Positions 10,691-22,068 of a stretch of 64,000 nt of DNA are shown here, piece after piece (position 1 is the stretch's first letter; each line of letters starts with the position of its first letter). Under the pieces are notes generated by a model, which worked only from the letters and a program-made list of their open reading frames with translations, had not been told where the DNA came from and searched no databases. Source of the DNA: Heloderma charlesbogerti (Eukaryota > Chordata > Lepidosauria > Squamata > Helodermatidae); the NCBI GenBank assembly GCA_026122225.1, contig JANEZZ010001895.1, positions 434,001 to 498,000 on the forward strand, in the 5' to 3' direction. Both the position numbers and the translations under genes were made by a program.

Positions 10691-11227
10691 TAAGGGGAGA
10701 GCAACTCTTTCCAGAGAAGACTGTCATCCAGTCCAACACAGTCGCTAACCATACTGGGTCACCACACACTGCTCTCAGGATCATCCTTCTGACATGTAAA
10801 TATGTCCTTAGTCACAAAGAGTTTGAATTATGATCCCAGAACAGGGCTGCTTCTGCCATCATCTGTGCACACGGACAGACTTTTAAAAACCATGATATGT
10901 TTGTCATATGAGCATCTCCATGTGGAACCATTTTACATGGGGCCTGCTTATCCATGCAACTTTAATAGAGGTAAAATAGGGACCAAAAGAAATCTAGGTT
11001 GCTTTGGATCCATTCAGAAACATTTCTAGCCACTATGCAATATTTGACTGGCCAGATGGGTGCTTATGAAATTAAACAAACAAACAAACAAAAATTTTCA
11101 CATGGATGCTGTCATATGATCACTTTATAAAGTCTGCACAGAAGATGCCAGCACAGAAGATTATAGCAGAAGTAGAAAATAAGATATATGGCTCTCATCC
11201 AATAATAGTTAGCCATGACTAAGTCTG

Positions 11228-11312
11228 CAATCTTATGCATTCTTACTTTAGAGTAAGCCCCATTTAATTCAATGGGACTACCTTCTGAGTAAACATGCAT
11301 AGGAGTGGGCTC
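11228..11312. mobile_element. Short MITE (AATGGGACT palindrome)
   Basis: TGCAATCTTATGCATTCTTAC...AATTCAATGGGACTACC...ACATGCATAGGAG: a compact palindromic element. Another copy is at 62515-62605. Confidence 0.7.
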
Positions 11313-11447
11313 TGTGTCTCACTGAAAGCAATCAAACAAGGTAATAATGGCTGTTTCAAGTTGTTTTGCTTTAAATGAAATCATGGAACTCAGTAATGAC
11401 TGCATTTAGCTGGATCAGAGCCAATGTTTATCGCTAAGCCCACCACA

Positions 11448-11702
11448 CTGGTTGTTGTTGTTTATTTGTTCAGTCGCTTCCGACTCTTCATGACTTCATG
11501 GACCAGCCCACGCCAGAGCTTCCTGTCGGCCGTCGCCACCCCCATCTCCCCCAAGGTCGAGTCCATCACCTCCAGAATATAATCCATCCATCTTGCCCTT
11601 GGTCTTCCCTTTGCCTTCCACTTTCCCTAGCATCAGCATCTTCTCCAGGGTATCCTGTCTTCTCATTATGTGGTCAAAGTACTTCAGTTTTGCCTTTAAG
11701 TA
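11448..11702 (-). mobile_element. BovB (RTE) 3'-end fragment
   Basis: The minus strand reads through the BovB C-terminal region (KYFDHIMRR-like, then EKMLMLGKVEGK) and ends CATGAAGAGTCGGAAGCGAC followed by TGAACAAATAAAC. This parallels the 3' end of the BovB at 21.9 kb but is a different, more diverged subfamily. 5'-truncated. Confidence 0.8.
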
Positions 11703-12119
11703 AAAGGCACCACACTGGACCCTGTATTATTTTCTGAGGGAAACATAGAACTCTGTGATGTAATCAAAAATATGCTTGAACTTTATTTGGCTGTGCTACT
11801 GTGCTAAACCAAACAGCATCCAATCTTCCAAGGCAGCACATCAGACAGCCTCAATTAATTTCTAGTTACTGAATTGCAATACAGATAGGGAGTTGTTTAA
11901 AACTAGATTCTCATTCAAATTTTCAATTAGGTAAACTCAGCTGTACTTATTTTTTACATTTGCACATTGGTGAACATAATATGGCCCATCTTGCCATATT
12001 GTCTTTTCTTCGTGATTATCTTAATTGTCACCTATGTTTTCACTGTGAGCTTTTCTACGCGAGGCTGTTAATCGGCTGTATCAACTTTCAGCTTTTGTCA
12101 CAGAAGTGAGATCCGTGCA

Positions 12120-12445
12120 CTACATGAAGACCATTTCCTTTCCTGCTTTTCCACTACATAACCTCTAGGTGGCACTGTGGTATAGTGGAATAGCACAAAT
12201 ACACAAGTGAAAAAAGTGTTTTCTTTGGCTTTTTCAAATAAACATTGCATTTTCCCTGTTCCAAAAAAAACACAAAAAACTTGCTGACAGTGCTCTTTAG
12301 ACACAGAAGTAAAACTGGAGGGTCACAATGTCGTCTAAAGAACCTGCAAACAACTGTGAGTAGGGAATGAAGAACGCACAATAAATGCCCTGTGTAAAAA
12401 AGCCCAAGGGACCTGACTAGAAATGCTATGGATAGAAATATTGAC
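12120..12445 (+). repeat. Dispersed repeat with CTCF-like motif, copy 1
   Basis: Shares with 23690-24000 the order: CTAG(G/A)TGGC(A/G)CTGTG, T/A-rich middle, GTC(G/A)TCTAAAG(A/G)ACCTGCA, AATA, and CTGTGT(A/G)AA. No coding capacity; family unnamed by me. Confidence 0.55.
12162..12176 (+). promoter_or_regulatory. CTCF-like motif within repeat
   Basis: CCTCTAGGTGGCACT fits 14 of 15 positions of CCASYAGRKGGCRSY. Confidence 0.45.
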
Positions 12446-12674
12446 TGACCACTTTCCCTTTTCCCTACGGAACTGTTCAACTTTCTCAGCTTGGAATCAT
12501 AGACTAAGAATGCTGTCTGCTGTTTGAGCATAAGACAGACCCAGAGATTCTGGGACTGTATCCAGTATTTGGGCGTCAGCCCAGATAAGAAGAAGGTCTC
12601 AGCGGCAAGAACAGTTTGGGGGTTTGTAGGGCAAAATTGGACCTGTGACTCTTGTGTAAACACCGTGTGCACTA

Positions 12675-12858
12675 TTTTGCTAGGGAACGACTGCGGCTCA
12701 GTGGTACACTTTGCATGCAGAAGGTCCCAGGTTCAATCCCTGGGATCTTCAGGTAGGGCTGGGAAAGGTCCCTTGTCTGAAACCCTGGACAGCCACTGAC
12801 ACCCAGAGGGACCGGTGGTCTGACTCCGTATAAGACAGCTTCCTGTGTTCCTAATATG
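12675..12858 (+). mobile_element. tRNA-derived SINE (full-length type)
   Basis: A-box region GGCTCAGTGGTACAC and B-box GGTTCAATCCC (12730-12740) are at tRNA spacing. A body follows with CCAGAGGGACCGGTGGTCTG and the 3' end TAAGACAGCTTCCTGTGTTC. Same family as 25825-26022, 30536-30728 and 47028-47375. Confidence 0.85.
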
Positions 12859-13089
12859 GGCCTCTTAGGGTCAATCTACATGGAATGCTAAATGCATGGC
12901 ATGCAGCTACATCTTAGGTTCTTTCATCTGGCCCCCATGCCTGTAATGTTATCAGGCCTGCAATGCAAGGGAGCGAGGTTTACTCTTCTCTCCCCAGCTG
13001 CAATCAGGACAAAAATCCACCCCACCCCACCCCAGGTATGAGGCTTAGAAAAAATTCTCATTGACACGGATGGGAACTCTCCCCCCCCT

Positions 13090-13165
13090 AAGAATGGCTG
13101 GCTGGGGAATGCTGGGAGTTGTAGGCCTTTTCTCTGTCTAAGCATACATAGGATTGCACCCTAAA
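13090..13165. mobile_element. Partial GCAATCCTA-type MITE
   Basis: The right half only: GGCTGGGGAATGCTGGGAG, then CTAAGCATACATAGGATTGC. Confidence 0.6.
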
Positions 13166-13198
13166 CCTCCTAGCAGGATGGAGGTAGGGATAGACAGA

Positions 13199-13272
13199 TC
13201 CAGTGCTTTTTTTCTGAGAAAAGGTGCTGGGACTCAGTTCCGGTGAGTTCCACCAGGAAAAAAGCACTGGAC
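13199..13272. mobile_element. Short palindromic MITE (CCAGTGCTTTTTTTC family)
   Basis: CCAGTGCTTTTTTTCTGAGA at the left and GGAAAAAAGCACTGG at the right, with GTGAGTTCCACCAG before the right arm. Confidence 0.65.
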
Positions 13273-13771
13273 AGATCGATCTTAATGCAGTTTGTGATGA
13301 TTTTGCATATGACTGATAGGCAGTTCATTCCATCCTGCTTTCAAAATTCTCTTGAAAAAAAGGCACTCATATGTTTATGAGGCAGTCCGAGGGCTGCCTT
13401 TTAGTGTTTTGTTCTTTTACAATTTCTAGGTGCTTGGACCTACTGCAAAGCACAGTGGTCGCATGTTGAAACTGTGTATGAGAATGCCCTTGTGCATGGT
13501 GGTACATCATGATGTGCCACTCCTCCCACAGGCATTGTACTGGGGGGGAAGATGGCTGTCCCCATTGGTACATGGGGGCAGCCATTTTCCCATATACAAT
13601 GCCATGAGAGGTCTTTGAAAGGAGGCATAAAAAAACTTCAAGCAAACAAACAGGAGGGACATCAGATTATGCATACTGCCACTCACAGGAGCATTTTCAA
13701 TGTGCGCAGCAGGAGCCATGCTTTGTAGCTGCTCTAAGTGGCTAGAAACTGAAATACAGATGGATAGTGAC

Positions 13772-13772
<1 letters not shown>

Positions 13773-13822
<50 letters not shown>
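13773..13822 (+). repeat. (GATA)n microsatellite
   Basis: About 12 perfect GATA units. (GATA)n tracts are common in squamate genomes. Confidence 0.95.
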
Positions 13823-13823
<1 letters not shown>

Positions 13824-14204
13824 TTAAAGCAGTTCTCGGACCACTTTGTAGAATTTGGCAGGAGCGTAGATTTCAGAGCAGTCCATGTTCCAAACGGCAC
13901 ATTAATTTGGGAGATGTGGATCAAGTGAGTTTGCTCTGCTATGCACCCCCACCCTGAATTCCTCAAGCATGTGGGTGAGGGATTTTTATCCCGGTCACCC
14001 GTGAGGAGGGTTAAGGGCGAGGAAGTGCACATGCAGGCACACAGAGGTGGTGCCACTTCCCTGCATTTTTTTAAAGGTTTTTTTAAGGGATGGGAACAAC
14101 AGGACCACCAACCAACACACTGGTATAGATGGAAATTTGCAGGATGCAAATGCACAAAATAGTGCTGTTTCCTCAGTTGTGTGAAGCCCTGGTTGTAACG
14201 GAAT

Positions 14205-14455
14205 TGCAGTTGGAGAGCCAGTGTGGTGTAGTGGCGAGAGTGTTGGACTGGGAGCTGGGATATCCAGGTTCTAGTCCCCATTCGGTCATGGAAGCTCACT
14301 GGGTGACTTTGGGCCAGTCACAGACTCTCAGCACAGCCCACCTCGCAGGGTTGCTGTTGTGAGGATAAAATGGAGAGGAGGAGGATTATGTACACTGCCT
14401 TGGGTTCCTTAAGAAGGAAAAAAGGCAGGATATAAATGAAACAAACAAACAGATT
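14205..14455 (+). mobile_element. tRNA-derived SINE (Sauria-type)
   Basis: The head AGTGTGGTGTAGTGGCGAGA resembles a tRNA A box and TTCTAGTCCCC a decayed B box. Then follow CTCACTGGGTGACTTTGGGC, CAGGGTTGCTGTTGTGAGGA, AAGGCAGGATATAAATGAAA and an A-rich tail. Other copies: 8145-8460 (minus), 34738-34870 and 57470-57605. Confidence 0.8.
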
Positions 14456-14572
14456 AATAATGGGCTGTCCAGCTGATTGCAGAAAGACCATGCATCATCA
14501 GGACAGAAGGGCCCTTGTTTCTGTGGAAATAACCAAATGCATTTTCTCTCCTTAAGGACGAATCCCCTAGGT

Positions 14573-16288
14573 CTGCTTTCCCCAAGCTGATGCCTTCCAG
14601 ATGTGTTAAACTCCAACTTCCATCATCCCTGACCACTAACCATGCTGGCTAGGGTTTTTTTAAAAAAATCTTTTATTGTGAATTTTTACAAAACAAAACA
14701 AACTGAAAACATTACAAAACCTAAAAAAAGAATGAAATAAAAATAAAAATACAACATGTTCAAAATCCTCAGTTTCGAACATTACAATATTCGAGAACAA
14801 AAAAGTGGGGGGAAAGGTTACACATAAACATCAGTAAAAGCAGACCAAATATCCACATTTAAGTCCATTTGCAAGTTATGCCTATATACCACTCTTTCAA
14901 ATGTTGCTAGTGTTGTTAAGTCTTCAGTCCATTGCGTTATAGGCGGAGAGCTTTTATCCTTCCAATATCGCAGTATCAGTCTTTTAGCAACCAAAAGGGC
15001 ACAAAAAAACCATTTACACTGAGCATATGTTACATTCCAAGAAGCAGGTAAGTAGTTTAAAAGAACATTTACATCAGTAAATATTAAAGAGCTTTCCAAT
15101 ACAAAATTTACCCATACAATAACTTCCTCCCAAAAGGAAGGGCATTTCCAAAACATATGAATAAAAGAAGCATTGACTGCATTACACCTCCAATAATTAG
15201 CTGAATTTGACAAGCCTTTAGTAAAAACACATTGTGGTATCCAATAGACCCGAAACAAGAGCTTGTGCTGAATAAGGCATAACTGAAGATCCATTGAAAT
15301 GTCCAATACTGACGCCAAAACAGCAGTCCATTGATTAAGCAAAATAGGAAGTTCCAATTCCATGTTCCATTCCTGCTGTAACCCACTTATGTCATATTTA
15401 TTCATTGATAATACATGTTTATAAACATGAATCCTAGGTTGATACATCTGATCAGCTTCAATAACTATTTTCAATAGCGAAGGAGCCTCTGAGGCAGTAA
15501 AAGCAGCAGGACCGAATCTAGATACCAACAAATGTTTCAATTGCAAGTATTGTCATTCTGTTGAAGCCAGCAGATCAAATTGATCTCGCAAAGTTGAAAA
15601 TACCAAAAACTCATCATCACCCCCCACTAATTGATCTAAAGTAAATATCATCTTATCTGTCCAGGTCCGCCATAAAAACATTTTCTTGCCAGTTCTTAAA
15701 TATGGATTTCCCCATAAAGTCAATTTAGCATGGGAAAATGGATCAAACTGTAATTGACATGACATTATATGCCAAACATCCCTAACTGCCAAAATTTTGG
15801 GAGGAGCTCTGTCTACCTTAATATGCCGAGAACCTAATGCCATCCATTTAAAGAGAGGCTCCAGACAAGAAGTTTCCAATACTGACCACAGAGGAAAATC
15901 TAATTTGAGTAGCAAAGACCAAAATTTAGTAGAGGTCAGCAAATAGGCCTGATGGTACATAGCTAGATCTAGAAAACCGAATCCACCTTCATTAATTGGA
16001 AGTTGCATCCTTTTTAAAGATATTCTTGGTGGAGAGGAACCCCAAAAGAATTTATGAAACAAAGCATTGAGTTTTTGGAAATATTTGCCATGTATAAGTC
16101 TAGGGATCCCTCGTATAACGTAAATAATTTGGGGTATGGTATTCATCTTAAGTGTATTCACCTTACACCATAAACTCAGCTTTAAAGATGCCCATCTAGC
16201 TATATCTCGTGGCTGGCTAGGGTTGATGGGAGTTGTAGTCCAGAACATCTGGAGGGCACCAGGTTGGGGAAGGCAGACCTAGGGAATG
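14573..16288. mobile_element. Palindromic hAT-like MITE split by an L1 insertion
   Basis: The left part (14573-14656, TCTGCTTTCCCCAAGC...CATGCTGGC) and right part (16212-16288, GTTGTAGTCC...GGTTGGGGAAGGCAGACC) join into a complete MITE once the intervening 1.55-kb L1 and one copy of the target duplication are removed. Confidence 0.85.
14657..16211 (-). mobile_element. L1-clade LINE, 5'-truncated ORF2 3' half
   Basis: One minus-strand frame of about 460 codons is broken by a single TGA at 15553-15555. The N-terminal part carries WCKVNTLKMNTIPQIIYV (the L1 post-RT region) and NEGGFGFLDL. The C-terminal part has the HMFWKCPSFW motif of the L1 Cys-containing C-terminus. The 3' end is A-rich. Flanks are GCTGGCTAGGGTT at 14644-14656 and 16212-16224, a perfect 13-bp target-site duplication. 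Coding was lost by truncation and one nonsense change only, so insertion was probably fairly recent. Confidence 0.92.
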
Positions 16289-16969
16289 ATTCATCAGATG
16301 TGTATGTAGGGAGATGTTTTATTCAAGTTATTCAGTTGTGTATCTTGCTTCAAACTTGCATCTCATGTAATCATCATATAGTTGCTTTATCTGTCATCTA
16401 TTTTCCTTCAGCAAAGGTTTTAACTTTTATTCTTGTCTCAGTGTCTTTCATTGGAGCTTAGCACAGTATCACTTCAGCAGCTTAACTAAACACCACAGTT
16501 AAAATAATTGCAGCTGTTGGCAGCAGCCTGAACTCTGACGGGTTACAATCGGTAGCCATTTGGCTACTAGCTACAATACCCAGCACATCAGACAAGTAAA
16601 ACTGCTAGAGCCGTGCATAAAGTTGCCCTGCCAGCCACTAAACAAAGGCGTGTTTCCTGGCAGCCAGCTTGTTGTTCTTCCAAACCACTCCAAGAGATCT
16701 GTTCAGTGTTCTACTCAATTCTGGTTGCAGCACAGTAAGAAAATGCCCTTGGGCAGTTTTATTTTGCACTGTCAGTTTCGAAAAGAAACTGACACCTTGT
16801 GGAGAACTTAGAGAGCCTTTGCCTACACAGGGTATAAATCGACTTTGAGCCTCCCTCTCTTGCTGTTTAGCTGAATGGTTAGGTGTGGTTAATGCAAAGG
16901 AGGAAGCAGAACAGAAGCATTTCTGACCAGAGTCTTCTGGTCAGTATAGATTTTACACGTGTGTTATAA

Positions 16970-17430
16970 ACCATCACCCTAAAGCAGCCTGGGGGCCAAA
17001 TTCAGCCCTCCTGGGTTGCCAACCCATCCCTGTGGGATTCTGCAGATGGTTGAGTGGAGGCTCACAGCCCTAGCACATGTAAACGTAGTTGTTTATGGGG
17101 TATTTCAGATGTAAGAGTACAGATAATTGTTCATTCCTAGTTTAGTGGCAAACCAGTGTGCCATCTCATCTAAAGCTGGCAAACTATGGTTTGTACAAAC
17201 AATAGCTGGCTTGTAAAACAGGATCACAAAGCAGTTTAATCCTGGTTTGTGTACAAACCATAGTTGCTGGGCCCACATAAAATGGCAAACCATGGTTTGC
17301 TGCTAAACCATGGAACAGCAGTATTCAATTGCAAGGGAAGGAAAGAGGAGATGGGGAAGAGGCTGCGACTCATGCTCATAACACTAAATCATGGTTTAGG
17401 GTTACATCGGAATGCTGTGTTCTTATCAAG
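16970..17430. mobile_element. Palindromic MITE-rich segment (AAACCATGGTTT theme)
   Basis: Repeated inverted blocks GGCAAACCATGGTTTG, ACAAACCATAG and TAAACCATGG between 17140 and 17400 give a partly self-complementary element. The start (16985-17040) is undefined. Confidence 0.5.
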
Positions 17431-18245
17431 AGTGGACAAGCCATCCTCTCCCACCTCTATTTTTGCAGTTCACTAGGTATCTATATCTCTTTGTCCATTC
17501 CTTGGTGACAGATGCCTCTCTCAGAGAAAGAACAAAAAGGATTCTTACTTAGTAGATCAGACTAATGGTGCCATTCACTGCAAATTAGCAGTGCTGGAAC
17601 AAAGAGGAAGGCAGAGTTCCCCTCCTTCCTGTTCTGCAAAGGTTACTGGGTATTCCACAGCCCCCTTTATTGCACCAGGCATGACTCAGTCCCAGCTGAG
17701 GCTGGGGTTGCTGCTGGCGAGTCATGCAACATCCTCCACCTGGTTTCCTGCCATCAGGCTTTCTGGCTCACAGATGAGAACAGCTCCCTTCCTCCATGCT
17801 CTGGCCATACATAGCCCCTTCAGGCAAAGGCCCTGAGATCATGGTGACACCCCCATTGCTCAGAGCCCTGGGGAAGAAAGCTCACAACCATGCGCGCTCC
17901 CTCCGCTGAAGCCAGCAGCTTAAGACAGGTTGGGGGGAGCGAGTAGGAGGGGTGGAAGAGGAGACCATCATCACTAGGAGCAGAAGATACAGAGACAAGG
18001 ACCCATTCGTGACGCTAATAAAGCACAGCAGCTGTGGCCAGTGCTGGGGGTGTGAATAACAGATGTCATTCATCCTTTCTCAAGAGGGTAACACAGACTT
18101 TCCCTAAAGAATGACATTTATGAGCTTCAGGGGAGGAGAAGGAAAGTGGCTTTTGTGGTAACACTCACATTCCTTACATGGAACAGACCTTGGACAGACT
18201 GACCCAAATAAAAGTTCCTCATGTCATGAGGTGCCAAAACAATCA

Positions 18246-18413
18246 GTGGAGTCTGGTGGCTCTGATGTCAGTGGGGCAGTGAATCCACTCCCGGTTTCAG
18301 TCAGAACCAGTCAGTACTTCACCCCTTGGATAGCTCCTTTAGAGTTCTGTCTGAAACCCAGAACGGATTCACTACCCCACTGACATTGGAACCACCAGCC
18401 TCCACTGCCCTTA
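18246..18413. mobile_element. Palindromic MITE (CAGTGGAGTCTGGTGG family)
   Basis: Arms AGTGGAGTCTGGTGGCTC...GTCAGTGGGGCAGTGAATCC and the inverted ATTCACTACCCCACTGAC...ACCACCAGCCTCCACT are nearly perfect inverted repeats around a short loop. Confidence 0.75.
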
Positions 18414-18494
18414 AGACTTAAATGCACTTTCATGTATGTTAGGCCTGAGCTGTCAACGCCACTGGCATGCATATAAGATCGTTTCGACTGGATA

Positions 18495-18715
18495 AGCAGG
18501 GGTGGGAAACCACTTTCAGCCCAAGAGCCAGACTCAGTTTTGAAGAAGCTCTCCGGGGTTGTATTCCCCTTGTAGGCGGGGCCAAAGACAAAGGGGCGGG
18601 GCCAAGATACCAGCATGTTGCAGCTAAGACTCTTCCTGCCAGGAACTCAGCCTTAGGAGAGGCATTTCCGTCTTTTGGGCAGGCGCACAAAGGCCAAGAA
18701 ACCACCATGCACTAG
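18495..18715 (+). mobile_element. hAT-like dispersed repeat (CAGCCCAAG...AGGAAACCAC family)
   Basis: GCAGGGGTGGGAAACC terminus, CAGCCCAAGAGCCAGA, then GAAGAAGCTC, AGAGGCATTTCC and AAGAAACCACC. Related copies are at 27820-28046 (same strand) and 59498-59860 (opposite). Confidence 0.65.
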
Positions 18716-19501
18716 CCTTGAAACATTTCTGACTAAGCTCAGGGAATGCTTAGATTTAAAATAACTAACTTCTTTTTAAAAGTTGCAATTTGTACTACAA
18801 AGTACAGAAGTATGCTTTTGAAAAAATGAAAGGGCAATATATAAATTTATAAATGAAATAAATAGAAGTACTGCAAAGCTCATGTTTCATTTTTTGACTA
18901 GATGCATGAAGGATGCTTTATTTAATCCCCTATATTTAATCCCCCAGCCCCAGCCCAATGTATTAGGGAGTGCAAAGAACATACTGGTATGGAATTATTT
19001 GAAGACTGGCTGCCTGAGGCAAAAGACAAGATGGTACCTCCCTCCATTCCATGTACAATAGCTGACCAGACAGGCTGTTGGATCTTACTTCAACACGGGA
19101 CAGCATCCTCCACTGCACCTGAGTGCAGCAGGCCAGCTTAGGGGGCTCAGGGCTGGCTATGTGGCACACACAGCTTTGTCAGCTTCCTAGTCCTCAGCAT
19201 CTGCTGCCTGAGGAAGTGCCTCACTCTGTCTAATGGTAGGGCTGGCCCTAGTCCAAAGGAAAGTGGTAACATGCTACACACATCTATTAAATTTCACACA
19301 CATGGTTAGGTTGCAGCCTATATACCTCAAATCTTACAAATAAAAGTGACAACATTCATGAAATTCATAACAGCACATTCACAAGGCATAGAGGAAAGGG
19401 AGCAGTAGATGCAATACATATTTAATTGCATTACATTACAGTTTAAAAAGAGGAATGGATGGAGGAATCAGTACCCAGACTGGAAACCAGTGGAGATTTA
19501 T

Positions 19502-19868
19502 TGTTTGTAGGGTGGCCATGTGTCCTCTTTTTCAGAGGACAGCCCTCTATTTGAAGGGCTGTAGGGACCAAGCCTGGTTTAAAGATCAAGACCCACTGGA
19601 AGGGAGAGCAAAAGCCTTGGAGTTGCCCATCCACAGTTATCACCTGGACAGCAGACTGAGCAGGCCCACAGGTCACCTGGTCGCAGTCTTCTACACTAGT
19701 GTGAGATGTACTGTATTTCTGTTTAAATTATAATAATCATTTCTAAACATGTGTGTGAATATAGATAAAGATTATGTAAATTTTATGCAAACCAGTGTCC
19801 TCCATTTTGGTGACACATTTCCTCATTATCTGGCAAATCGTAAGTGGCCACCCCACTATTAAGACCTT
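19502..19868 (-). repeat. Dispersed TIR element, copy 2 (GGTGGCCA family)
   Basis: Ends TAGGGTGGCCATGTGTCCTC and GTAAGTGGCCACCCC are inverted. The interior has the reverse complement of the landmarks in the 4.75-kb and 24.0-kb copies (GGTCACCTGG, CATCCACAGTTA). Confidence 0.75.
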
Positions 19869-19917
19869 ACTAGCTTGGTGGCCCATGAACATATAGGCCT
19901 ATGTTCAGACATAATTC

Positions 19918-20062
19918 TAAGCCAGCCTTCACCAACCTTGTCCCTCCAGATGTTTTGGACTTCAAATCCCATCAGCCTCTGCCAGCATGGCCAATGGTCA
20001 GAAATGCTGGGAGTTGTAGTCCAAAACCTCTAGAGGGCACCAGGGTGGGGGAAGCTGTGCTA
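19918..20062. mobile_element. Palindromic hAT-like MITE
   Basis: AGCCAGCCTTCACCAACCTT...CCAGATGTTTTGGAC and GTCCAAAACCTC...GCACCAGGGTGGGGGAAGCT are inverted around GCATGGCCAATGG. Confidence 0.75.
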
Positions 20063-20639
20063 AGCCATACTTTACTTTGTCCATAGTTTGCTGATCAAAC
20101 CAGGATCTGGTTTCCCGGCTGGAGCAGGGGCAGAACTTCTTTTGCAGAAGAAATGCTTAGGCCTAGTGAGGCTCTTGCTTTGCATCGGAAAGACCCAGAA
20201 TGGGGACAAGAAAGCAAAGAACTAATTCCTGAAAATTCCCTTCTGGAATTAAAGGAGTGGCAGGAGGAGAGCTTCCAGCCAGGAACAAGACAAGACCCCA
20301 GGTTCTAGTATTATGAGAGAGGAAGAAAAACTTCTGCCGATCCAGTTTCCCACACCATGCATAGTTTTATCATGTTCTCCATTATTCTTTATTATTTTCT
20401 AAATTCCATATCTTCTGGACAGACTGGAAGAGCGGCACAGTCCTGGCAGATGCAGATCTCCTTTAGTGCTACTGTTCTGTTGCTGTGTCCCTTCTCCTGG
20501 CAGCTTCTGCCTAATTGATTGCTTCCTGTTTCCTCCCTAGCCTCAATTACACTGATCTTTTCCTCTTCCAAACTGTGGAATGAAGAAATGCAATTCAGGA
20601 AGAAAAAGCACGCTAGCACCTTTCTCCAAAATTTACTTT

Positions 20640-21963
20640 TCCTTTGCGTTAAAGAAGGGCAATGCCAAAGAGTGTTCAAACTACCGTACAATTGCGCTCA
20701 TTTCACATGCCAGCAAGGTGATGCTCAAAATCCTACAAGCTAGGCTTCAGCAGTATGCAAACCAAGAAATACCGGAAGTACAAGCTGGGTTTCAAGGAGG
20801 CAGAGGAACTAGAGATCAAATTGCCAACTTTCGCTGGATCATGGAGACAGCAAGAGAATTCCAGAAAAACGTCTATTTCTGTTTCATTGACTACGCTAAA
20901 GCCTTTGATTGTGTGGATCACAACAAACTGTGGCAAATTCTTAAAGAGATGGGGGTACCAGACCACCTTACCTGTCTCCTGAGAAACCTGTACGAGGGTC
21001 AAGAAGCAACAGTAAGAACCAGACATGGAACAACTGATTGGTTCAAAATTGGGAAAGGAGTACGACAAGGCTGCATATTGTCGCCCTGCTTATTTAACTT
21101 ATATGCAGAGTACATCTTGAGAAACGCCGGGTTGGATGAATCACAGGTCGGAATTAAGATTGCCGGGAGAATTATCAACAACCTCAGATACGCAGATGAT
21201 ACCACCCTAATGGCAGAAAGCGAAGAGGATCTAAAGAGCCTCTTGTTGAGGGTGAAAGAGGAGAGTGCAAAAGCTGGTTTGAAACTCAACATTAAAAAAA
21301 CTAAGATCATGGCATCTGGCCCCATCACTTCCTGGCATATGGAAGAGGAAGAAATGGAATCAGTGACAGATTTTATTTTCTTGGGCTCCAAGATCACCGC
21401 AGACGGTGACTGTAGCCATGAAATTAAAAGACGCTTGCTTCTTGGGAGGAAAGCTATGGCAAACCTAGACAGCATAGTAAGAAGCAGAGACATCACCTTG
21501 CCGACAAAGGTCCGTCTAATCAAAGCTATAGTTTTCCCAGTAGTAATGTATGGCTGTGAGAGCTGGACTATAAGGAAGGCTGAGCGCCGAAGAATTGATG
21601 CTTTCGAACTGTGGTGCTGGAGAAGACTCTTACGAGTCCCCTGGACTGCAAGGAGGTCAAATCAGTCCATCCTAGAGGAAATCAACCATGAGTGCTCATT
21701 GGAAGGACAGATCCTGAAGCTGAAGCTGAAATATTTTGGCCACCTAATGCGAAGGGAAAAGTCACTGGAAAAGACCCTGATGCTGGGAAAGACTGAAGGC
21801 AAAAGGAGAAGGGGACGGCAGAGGATGAGATGGCTAGATAGCATCACTGATGCAATGAATATGAACTTGAGCACACTCTGGGAGAGAGCGGGGGACAGGA
21901 AGGCCTGGCGTGCTATGGTTCATGGGGTCACGAAGAGTCGGACATGACTGAACGACTGAACAA
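20640..21963 (+). mobile_element. BovB (RTE-clade) LINE, 5'-truncated, long open RT frame
   Basis: A single frame open from before 20640 to the stop at 21945-21947 covers most of the reverse transcriptase and the C-terminus (about 430 BovB codons). Motifs: SNYRTIALI, FIDYAKAFDCVDH, KGVRQGCILSPCLFN, catalytic YADD at 21189-21200, FLGSKITADGDCSHEI, ELWCWRRLLRVPWTARR, FGHLMRR, WRAMVHGVTKSRT. The 3' end is the BovB GAGTCGGACATGACTGAAC-type tail. It lacks the endonuclease and N-terminal RT, so it cannot move by itself, but it has no stop or frameshift in what remains. BovB is well known for horizontal spread between squamates and ruminants. Confidence 0.95.
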
Positions 21964-22068
21964 GGCAACCTGGTACCATCATCTCTGAACATTGGCCATG
22001 CTAGCTGGGGCTGACTGGAGTTGTAGTCCAAAACATCTGGAGGGTACCAGGTTGCCTATCCCCGCATT
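21963..22068. mobile_element. hAT-like MITE with deleted left arm
   Basis: Abuts the BovB 3' end. The left terminus GGCAACCTGGTACCATC lacks the usual arm middle; the right arm GTTGTAGTCCAAAACATCTG...ACCAGGTTGCC is intact. Confidence 0.65.

Noticed and set aside
12154..12672. A 172-codon minus-strand frame
   Set aside because: Spans a dispersed repeat and the sequence next to a SINE; no recognisable domain, and no flanking pair of good splice sites.
13742..14299. A 185-codon minus-strand frame ending in YLSIYLSI repeats
   Set aside because: Runs through the (GATA)n microsatellite and a SINE; no protein signature.
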